Below are positions 54,246-61,320 of a stretch of DNA of 64,000 nt, one piece after another. Every line of letters begins with the position of its first letter. Position 1 is the stretch's first letter. Source of the stretch: Alteromonas ponticola (GTDB taxonomy: Bacteria; Pseudomonadota; Gammaproteobacteria; Enterobacterales; Alteromonadaceae). The notes under the pieces are model-generated. The model was not told where the DNA came from. It did not search any database and worked only from the letters and a program-made list of their open reading frames with translations. The stretch is taken from assembly GCF_012911815.1 (NCBI RefSeq), contig NZ_JAATNW010000005.1, positions 1 to 64,000 of the forward strand, given 5' to 3'. Both the position numbers and the translations under genes were made by a program.

Positions 54246-55790
54246 ATGTTTGTACCCAGCATGCTGTTGAAACAACTTTATACCCATGGAAGTTTATGCC
54301 GCACTTCGCAAGGGGTGAGGTTTATGCTTAAAAATCGATTGAAAGACGCCACCATACAAACGTTAAACTGGATATCGCTGGATGGTAAGCAAATTGATGA
54401 AGACAAGATTTACCTGGAGATTTCACCGGATGAAACGGTGAGCTTCAGCGAATTTAATCAAAAAGGCGAGGTTAAATTTGATTTAAAGAAGGTGCTAACC
54501 ATTCACCTTCATGTGGATACTGCGGTGAGTCCGGAAAAACGTAAGGTGGGTATTTCATTTAAAGCCTCACCATTTGGCAAGCTAAAGTTTGAGGTGGAAG
54601 ATAATGTATCGGAAGCAACCTCAAACAAAATGCAAATTCCGCGCGACAATCATGACGATTACGAACCCGGGATCATCGGTGAGCGGCAGCGGTATTTTGA
54701 GCAATTTACCAAAGGTAAAGTTAATCATGTGGGTAAATATTCAATTGACCCACAGCAGCTTAAAGGTAACGTCGAACATTTCATCGGCGTAGCGCAAGTG
54801 CCGATGGGCATCGCTGGGCCTCTCATCATTGATGGTGAACATGCTAAAGGTGAATTTGTGGTGCCATTGGCCACCACTGAAGGTACGCTGGTGGCATCGT
54901 ATAACCGTGGCATGAAGCTGCTTAATATGAGCGGTGGGGTCAAGTCTACTGTAGTGGATGATGCCATGCAGCGGGCGCCGGTTTTCGTTTTCTCCGATGC
55001 CCGCGGTGCCAGAGATTTTTCCAAATGGGTGCAGCAAAATATTGCCACCATCCGCGAACATGCGGAGGGCACCTCTTCCGTTGCCAAACTTACTTACATA
55101 GACCACTTCCTTTCGAACAAATTTACCTTTCTGCGCTTTAATTTTAAAACGGGCGATGCCGCCGGCCAGAATATGGTGGGACGCGCAACATTTGCAGCCT
55201 GTGGCTGGATCCTGGATAACTATAAAGGCATTGAAAACTTTTATCTGGAGTCCAATTTCGCCACCGATAAAAAAGCTTCGCAAATTAATATCATGCGCAC
55301 ACGGGGTAAGCGGGTAACGGCTGAAGCCACTATCAAGCGTGAGCATCTGTTAAGCGTCATGCGGGTGGATCCTAAACAAATTGATTATCACGGCAGAGTA
55401 GCAGGGGTTGGCTCATTTTTGTCGGGGGTGAACAATACCGGTTTGCATTCACCCAACGGCATCACGGCAATGTTTATTGCGACAGGACAGGATGTGGCAA
55501 ACGTATCTGAATCTTCGGCGGGTATGCTGTACAGTGAGCTAACAGAAGAGGGCGACTTGTACTTGTCGCTGACCATCCCGTCACTGATTGTTGCTACCTA
55601 TGGTGGCGGTACAGGCATTGGCACCCAACGGGAATGTCTTGAATTAATGGATTGTTACGGTCGCGACCGGGCGTATAAATTTGCCGAAATTGTGGGCGCA
55701 GTGGCGTTGGCGGGTGAAATTTCACTGGCTTCTGCGATCTCATCCTCTGACTGGGTTTCGTCGCACGAACAATATGGGCGAAACCGTTAA
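54246..55790 (+). CDS. Hydroxymethylglutaryl-CoA reductase with N-terminal extension
   Basis: 514 residues. The catalytic part starts near residue 135. Expected catalytic residues are in place: Glu in PLATTEGTLVASYNRG, Lys in ATDKKASQIN, Asp in GDAAGQNMVG, and the C-terminal His in SSHEQYGRNR, the class I pattern. The NADP-binding and later segment GGGTGIGTQRECLELM follows. Residues 1-130 (EISPDETVSFSEFNQKGEV...) are not recognised. No other mevalonate gene is in the window, and most gammaproteobacteria use the MEP pathway, so the role is open. Stands alone, followed by a terminator. Confidence 0.9.
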   Translation: MFVPSMLLKQLYTHGSLCRTSQGVRFMLKNRLKDATIQTLNWISLDGKQIDEDKIYLEISPDETVSFSEFNQKGEVKFDLKKVLTIHLHVDTAVSPEKRKVGISFKASPFGKLKFEVEDNVSEATSNKMQIPRDNHDDYEPGIIGERQRYFEQFTKGKVNHVGKYSIDPQQLKGNVEHFIGVAQVPMGIAGPLIIDGEHAKGEFVVPLATTEGTLVASYNRGMKLLNMSGGVKSTVVDDAMQRAPVFVFSDARGARDFSKWVQQNIATIREHAEGTSSVAKLTYIDHFLSNKFTFLRFNFKTGDAAGQNMVGRATFAACGWILDNYKGIENFYLESNFATDKKASQINIMRTRGKRVTAEATIKREHLLSVMRVDPKQIDYHGRVAGVGSFLSGVNNTGLHSPNGITAMFIATGQDVANVSESSAGMLYSELTEEGDLYLSLTIPSLIVATYGGGTGIGTQRECLELMDCYGRDRAYKFAEIVGAVALAGEISLASAISSSDWVSSHEQYGRNR

Positions 55791-55810
55791 ACAGATAACT
55801 ATCAGCTAAC

Positions 55811-55838
55811 AAAACGGCTTCTCAATGGAAGCCGTTTT
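55811..55838. terminator. Bidirectional terminator between HMG-CoA reductase and amidohydrolase genes
   Basis: AAAACGGCTTC, loop TCAATG, GAAGCCGTTTT; 11-bp perfect stem with T/A ends serving both convergent genes. Confidence 0.92.
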
Positions 55839-55861
55839 AATTTCTAAACTACCTTACACGT

Positions 55862-58800
55862 TTAATGGTGCCAGTGGTATTTTTCTGCCTTGGCTTCGAT
55901 CTCAGCCGCCGTAGATGCTGGCATGAAGGTCGCGTTGTCTTCTTCGAAAAAGAAGCTGTTACGCTGTTTCTTACTGCCCACTTCATTCATTGTTTCGGCT
56001 TCATAGATGCGGCCGTTTAATACGGTGTAAGCAACATATTCACTGCGGCGTAGATCGTTTAGCACATCGCCTTCGATCACCACCAGATCAGCCAGTTTGC
56101 CTTTCTCGATGCTGCCAATGTGTTTATCCATACCTAAATGGCGCGCGCCGTCGATGGTACCACCGCGCAGCGCTTCCCATGGGGTAAAGCCACCTTGTTC
56201 CATAATCCACAGCTCCCAGTGGGCACCCAGTCCTTCGCGCTGACCATGCGCACCAATATGTACACTGACACCTGCATCACGCAACGTTTTAGCATACTCA
56301 GCTACTTCAACGTGGTTATATTGATTATCCGGCGCAGTAGGGCGTCTGATTGAGCGGGAATCAAGTAAAAACGAAGGCACATAACGCAATAGCCGTTCGT
56401 TTTTCCACACTTCAGTACGATCATACCAGTATTCTTCGCCCATCATGCCACCATAGGCCACTACAAAGGTAGGTGTGTAACCATAGTTAGTGGCTTGCCA
56501 CAACTGCGTTACGTCACTATAGCCCTTAGGGATAGGGATACTGTGCTCAAGTCCGGTATGGCCGTCAACCAGCATGGTCATGTTTTGCTGATATTTACCC
56601 CCACCCTCAGGCATCACCATCATGTTCAGGTCTTTGGCTGCCCACAGCACTTGCTGACGCTGATCCCGGCGCGGCTGGTTATAGCTTTTGACCGATATGG
56701 CGCCACTTTCTTTCAAACGATTTACATGGAACCAGGCATCATCGTAAGAATTAATAACGGCTTTATAACCTAACGCCTCGGCGCCATATAAAATGGTACC
56801 GGTTGAATAGGTACGTGGCGCCACACGTTCACCAGCGCGTTGTAATTCCGACGCGGCAAATATTTCGGTGGTGTCGTTACTCGGATCGTGGATGGTGGTC
56901 ACACCAAATGCCAGATTCGAGTATTGCTCCCAGTTTTGCTGTGGAATAATCTCGTGACGGCCCTGTGAGCCGTGGGCATGTGCATCAATTAAGCCCGGAA
57001 TAATGGTCATGCCTTTCGCGTCGATACGCATGGCTTCATCGGGAATAGCGACTTCACCGGCACGGCCGACCGCCTCAATGCGATTGCCTGAAATCAGCAC
57101 CACGCCGTTGTCGATGACTTCCTGCGTATTGTCGGCATCACGCATGGTGACCACTTTACCGCCAACCAGCGCTTTAACACCAGAAGGTTTGTCGGCTTTC
57201 ACATTAAACGCCAGGTTGAGGCCTTTATCTTCTGGCTCGGGCAATGTCTCCGCTGCATTCGGTAAATAAGCAAATGCCTGGGTTAAGTCACGCTCGTAAT
57301 ACACCGGCCCATGGAACCAGCCCACCGATTTATTATCCGCACTCCAGGTCAGATACTCGCCCGCGCTGGCAGAGAGCTGCTTGATCGGATACGCAGATGT
57401 TGTTGGGCCAATGGTGATTTTCTTGCCATTATCGATAAACGGCGCCACAAAGGTTTTAAACTGATGAACAAACGCAATCCATTCACCATCATGTGATAGT
57501 TTATACTCACTAACGCTATCGGCACCGTATAAGTGGACGCGCTTATCATCACCTTGAAGGTTTACACTGCTGAACTGGGTTTCCGGATAGGGTGTGCCGC
57601 CAACATACTCTGTAAAATAGAGACGTTTGTTATCACGGGTAAAATGAGGAGAAGAACCGCTATCCAGAACTTTGGTCGATTTCTTCTCACTCAGGTTCAT
57701 CACATAAATACCCGGGTCCACTGAATACTTGGGATCCAGTAAATAGCCACCATCAAACTTCTGATAGGTTACCCACTTGCCATCGGGTGAAAAACTCGGG
57801 TTAGTATAATGACCAGGTTCAGGTGTAATTACGCGACTGTTCTTGCCTGAAGCGTCCACAATGCGCACGGCACCGAGTTTCTGATCATTCCAGCTGACAT
57901 AGATAATTGACTTGCCGTCATTAGAGTAGCGCGGATAGTATTCGTCGTGCTCGTTTTGTGATGTTAGGCGGCGATGTTTGCCGGTCTTCATATCACGCAC
58001 GTACAGTTTGCCCAGCGCCTGGAACAGTATTGATTTACCATCCGGCGACTTTTGTGACCAGCGGATCATCTTTACGTCAAACTCATCAGCGGCCACATCT
58101 ACGTCAAAGCGCAGTGCATCAGCGTATTGAAGCTTGGCATCCACTGAAATGTTAATCGGAGACACCGATTTATCTGCTACATTAATTCGATGAAACTTAC
58201 CGCCAGCCCAGTAAACCAGCGCCGATGAATCGGGTAACCAGTCGTAATAGGCATAATACCCTTCCGAGCCGAACCCTTCCTGCATGTCACGTTCTAACTC
58301 AAGGGTTAGTGGTGTTTCCAGACCGGTGGCAACATTTTTCAAAAACAGGCCGGTTTTGTCTTTTACCCGGCGAATAAAGGCAACATGCTTACCGTCTGGC
58401 GAAGGCGTTGGGACCACTGCACCACCGGTGCCTGAAATATAGCGGCTCTCTTCACCTGTTTCGCGATCAAAACGAGTGACCGCGAAAATACCTTCCAGCG
58501 CGTTTCGATTGTACTCGAAACCGCTGCCGGGCACGGTATTCTGAGTGAAGTAAATGTATCGGCCGTCAGCGGAGAATGCCGGGTCAGCGATGTTATTTTG
58601 TTCACTTTTGCCATTTACCCGTTCTTTGATTGGTAAACCATCACCGCCATCTTTATGGTACAGCCAAATCTCTCCCGCAGGGATGCTACGGCTGGACATG
58701 ATGCCTTTCGTTGCAACCAGATAATTGCCGTCAGGTGACCACTTAGGCGAGTGAATCAGGTTTTTATCAGATTTGCTGACTTGTCGTAAATTGTTACCGT

Positions 58801-59191
58801 CACTATCCATCACCCAGATGTTGGAAATCCCGTCACGATCTGAAATAAACGCAATCTGTTTACCGTCAGGAGAGATGGCAGGGTGAAGGTTCCAGGCAAA
58901 ATCCTGAGTGAGCGCAGTGGCCTGGCCACCTGCTAAAGGTACTTTATACAAATCACCTAGCATGTCGAAGACCATGTATTCGCCGTTTGGCGCTACATCT
59001 AAACTTGACCAGGTAGTTTCCTGCGTGGAAATTGAAACATCATTCAGTGCGAAAGGCGGCTTCAACACATTCCATTTTTCTTCTTTTTTATCTTCATTGC
59101 CGTCTGCTTTTTCGGCAGCCTGAAGAGAAAAGGTAGTAGAACAAAGGCTAAGTGCTAAAGCGCTTAACCATAACTTAGGTTGCTTTATCAT
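55862..59191 (-). CDS. Exported PD40 beta-propeller / amidohydrolase fusion
   Basis: 1109 residues. A signal peptide (LWLSALALSLCSTTFSLQAA) is followed by TolB-like PD40 repeats through about residue 680 (HPAISPDGKQIAFISDRDG, PKWSPDGNYLVA, PTPSPDGKHVAFIRR, YPRYSNDGKSIIYVSW, NPSFSPDGKWVTYQ). The C-terminal 400 residues are an amidohydrolase: IPGLIDAHAHGSQGRH (HxH metal site), SVKSYN with a candidate bridging Lys, GHTGLEHS, HIGAHGQREGLG and GSIEKGKLADLVVIEGDVL. Periplasmic hydrolase of unknown substrate, possibly peptide- or imide-like; the propeller may bind substrate. Complete and intact. Confidence 0.88.
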   Translation of the reverse strand: MIKQPKLWLSALALSLCSTTFSLQAAEKADGNEDKKEEKWNVLKPPFALNDVSISTQETTWSSLDVAPNGEYMVFDMLGDLYKVPLAGGQATALTQDFAWNLHPAISPDGKQIAFISDRDGISNIWVMDSDGNNLRQVSKSDKNLIHSPKWSPDGNYLVATKGIMSSRSIPAGEIWLYHKDGGDGLPIKERVNGKSEQNNIADPAFSADGRYIYFTQNTVPGSGFEYNRNALEGIFAVTRFDRETGEESRYISGTGGAVVPTPSPDGKHVAFIRRVKDKTGLFLKNVATGLETPLTLELERDMQEGFGSEGYYAYYDWLPDSSALVYWAGGKFHRINVADKSVSPINISVDAKLQYADALRFDVDVAADEFDVKMIRWSQKSPDGKSILFQALGKLYVRDMKTGKHRRLTSQNEHDEYYPRYSNDGKSIIYVSWNDQKLGAVRIVDASGKNSRVITPEPGHYTNPSFSPDGKWVTYQKFDGGYLLDPKYSVDPGIYVMNLSEKKSTKVLDSGSSPHFTRDNKRLYFTEYVGGTPYPETQFSSVNLQGDDKRVHLYGADSVSEYKLSHDGEWIAFVHQFKTFVAPFIDNGKKITIGPTTSAYPIKQLSASAGEYLTWSADNKSVGWFHGPVYYERDLTQAFAYLPNAAETLPEPEDKGLNLAFNVKADKPSGVKALVGGKVVTMRDADNTQEVIDNGVVLISGNRIEAVGRAGEVAIPDEAMRIDAKGMTIIPGLIDAHAHGSQGRHEIIPQQNWEQYSNLAFGVTTIHDPSNDTTEIFAASELQRAGERVAPRTYSTGTILYGAEALGYKAVINSYDDAWFHVNRLKESGAISVKSYNQPRRDQRQQVLWAAKDLNMMVMPEGGGKYQQNMTMLVDGHTGLEHSIPIPKGYSDVTQLWQATNYGYTPTFVVAYGGMMGEEYWYDRTEVWKNERLLRYVPSFLLDSRSIRRPTAPDNQYNHVEVAEYAKTLRDAGVSVHIGAHGQREGLGAHWELWIMEQGGFTPWEALRGGTIDGARHLGMDKHIGSIEKGKLADLVVIEGDVLNDLRRSEYVAYTVLNGRIYEAETMNEVGSKKQRNSFFFEEDNATFMPASTAAEIEAKAEKYHWHH

Positions 59192-59420
59192 TATAGTATT
59201 CCAGCTAAGCGTGAAAAATCCGCACCTAAATTACATTTGTTGGGACCAAGTTGCAAAGATTGCGCGAGCGACTTCGGGTAAGCCGCCGTTTTGTAGCGTC
59301 TAATTGCATGAAGTCTGACAACGGGCGGAGACTTACCGCGATTGTCTGACAGACATCAGCGTGGGAAAGGGAGTGATTAACCGGGTTCTGTGGCTCCATT
59401 AATCAGGCATTCAGCTATTC

Positions 59421-60971
59421 TCAGTCTGGCTGATCGGGAAATTGCCGCCGGATGTCGAGAAAGCTGGGCAGGTCAGCCAATAGCAAATCAACCAGTTCAG
59501 GCTCAAATCGCCGGCCCTTTTCCTGCATGAAATATTCCACTATCTCATCTTCGTCCCAGGGCCCCTTATAGCAACGCTTACTGCCTAATGCATCGAATAC
59601 ATCGGCTACGGCGGTGATGCGTCCGGCAACATGAATATTCTTGCCTGAAAGTTGTCGCGGGTAGCCTTTTCCATCCCACCGCTCGTGATGCTCGTGAGAA
59701 ATGTGCGCCCCCAGCTGCAGGATCGGATTGTCAGATTTGTTCAGCATTTCATAGCCAATGGTAGGGTGAGTTTGCATGATCCTGCTCTCATCCACGTCGT
59801 GTTTGCCGGGCTTATTCAAAATGTGATCAGGAATACCCACCTTACCCACATCGTGTAAGGGCGAGGCCAGCTTGATCAATTCCGCTTCTGACTCGGTCAA
59901 GCCGTATTTTTGGGCCAGAAGATAGCTGATTTTTGCGACTCGTTTTACATGTGAACCGGTTTCTTTTGAGCGCATTTCTACCGCTTCACCAATCACATAG
60001 GACAACTCTTTTTGGGATTCCTTTATCACATCGCGCAGCTTAAGGTTTTCATGGGCAACCGCAATATTATGAGTAAAGACACCGAGCAAATGATGCTGAA
60101 CCGCTTCAAGGGGGGTGGCATTTTCCACATAAAGCACACTCTCGGTGCCCCGTTTGGTGGTGAAATACCCTACAAAGTACGCTTCAGTCTCAATATTACG
60201 TTTTGATTGCAAGGCATCTGCGATACGGGCATCTACCGTTGCGGTAAGCGATGTTTGATCGATTGCAAGATGCTCAGTGGCGCCCTGATTGGCGGCCAGC
60301 ACTTTAAGATCAGAACGCTTCTGAGTGTATTCTTTGACCACCGCACAGCAAACAATCTGACTGGATTCAATGTTTAAAATCACCGAAATCTGGTCAAGTA
60401 TGGTGGAGGCAAACTCACTCAGTGTATCGCATTCAATGAACTGGGAGGTGGCATCAATGATTTTTTCCAGACCACGTCGATGCCGCTCAATGATGCGGAT
60501 GTCGCGATAACTGCGCAACGTAGCATAAAGCGAGGTTTTCAGGCGCAGCGCAGTAAGTTCGGTTTTATTTTTGTAATCGTTAATATCGTAGTTGCGAATT
60601 ACGCTCTCTTCAGGTGCCTCGCCAGGCTGGCCGGTGCGCAGAATAAGCCGAATGGTATGGTTCTTTAATTCATCTCTAACCCACTGAACCAATTCCAGAC
60701 CAGCGTGAGGGGACTCCATGACAACATCCACGATGGCCACCGCGATGTCGTGCTCCTGATCTGCCGCTAAAATGGTTTTAGCCTCTTCAGCTGATGATGC
60801 GAACTCCAGACTGATTCCATGACCATCAAATACCATGTCATTCATCACTAGGCTGGTGACCTGATGTATCTCCTGTTCATCATCTACCACCAAAATCCGC
60901 CACTTTGCCTGTTTCGATAATACATTCTCTGTAAGTTCATCACTGGCAAAAACCAGTTCATCGTCATCCAT
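59421..60971 (-). CDS. Response regulator with HD-GYP phosphodiesterase domain (RpfG-like, DUF3369)
   Basis: 516 residues. Residues 25-150 are a receiver (ILVVDDEQEIHQ, phospho-Asp in AIVDVVME). Residues about 170-315 are a DUF3369 domain (LEKIIDATSQFIECDTLSEF). Residues about 330-500 are an HD-GYP domain with ETGSHVKRVAKIS, SPLHDVGKVGIPDHILNKPGK, HHERWDGKGYPRQLSG and ADVFDALGSKRCYK. Degrades c-di-GMP in homologues; all HD-GYP signature residues are intact. No kinase gene adjacent. Confidence 0.93.
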   Translation of the reverse strand: MDDDELVFASDELTENVLSKQAKWRILVVDDEQEIHQVTSLVMNDMVFDGHGISLEFASSAEEAKTILAADQEHDIAVAIVDVVMESPHAGLELVQWVRDELKNHTIRLILRTGQPGEAPEESVIRNYDINDYKNKTELTALRLKTSLYATLRSYRDIRIIERHRRGLEKIIDATSQFIECDTLSEFASTILDQISVILNIESSQIVCCAVVKEYTQKRSDLKVLAANQGATEHLAIDQTSLTATVDARIADALQSKRNIETEAYFVGYFTTKRGTESVLYVENATPLEAVQHHLLGVFTHNIAVAHENLKLRDVIKESQKELSYVIGEAVEMRSKETGSHVKRVAKISYLLAQKYGLTESEAELIKLASPLHDVGKVGIPDHILNKPGKHDVDESRIMQTHPTIGYEMLNKSDNPILQLGAHISHEHHERWDGKGYPRQLSGKNIHVAGRITAVADVFDALGSKRCYKGPWDEDEIVEYFMQEKGRRFEPELVDLLLADLPSFLDIRRQFPDQPD

Positions 60972-61320
60972 TTACGTTACCTATTAAAATTAATAACCCT
61001 GAATATAGAAAACAATTCGGATTGTTGCTGAAAAAAATTTTAAAAAACCACGATATAGGGGATTTTCGGTGATGCCGAGTTAAATAAAATTTAGCGAAAT
61101 TACGGGATTGTTGGCATTGCTTAAAACGGACTGCTATGCAAGTTTACATTGCCCTAAAACACTGACTTTCAATCTTGTGAAAACGCCGGGCCTGCTGGAT
61201 TGATTTATATCAGCGCCATTTGCAAATTATCTTCTGGCCCTACGAAAAATTGCAACTGGCCCTATCGTGGGTAGCTCATTTAGTTAGGCTGGATAAAAAA
61301 CCACCAACGTTGAGGTGCAC
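60972..61320. promoter_or_regulatory. Divergent region with direct repeats CTGGCCCTA
   Basis: 349 bp, no gene. CTGGCCCTA at 61234-61242 and again at 61256-61264, 22 bp apart on the same face of the helix, about 60 bases before the serine hydrolase start. Candidate activator site. GAGGTG at 61311-61316 is the ribosome binding site for ATG 61321. Confidence 0.4.

Noticed and set aside
54725..55346. Long minus-strand frames inside the HMG-CoA reductase gene
   Set aside because: They are out-of-frame shadows of a clearly conserved enzyme, without start signals or known domains.
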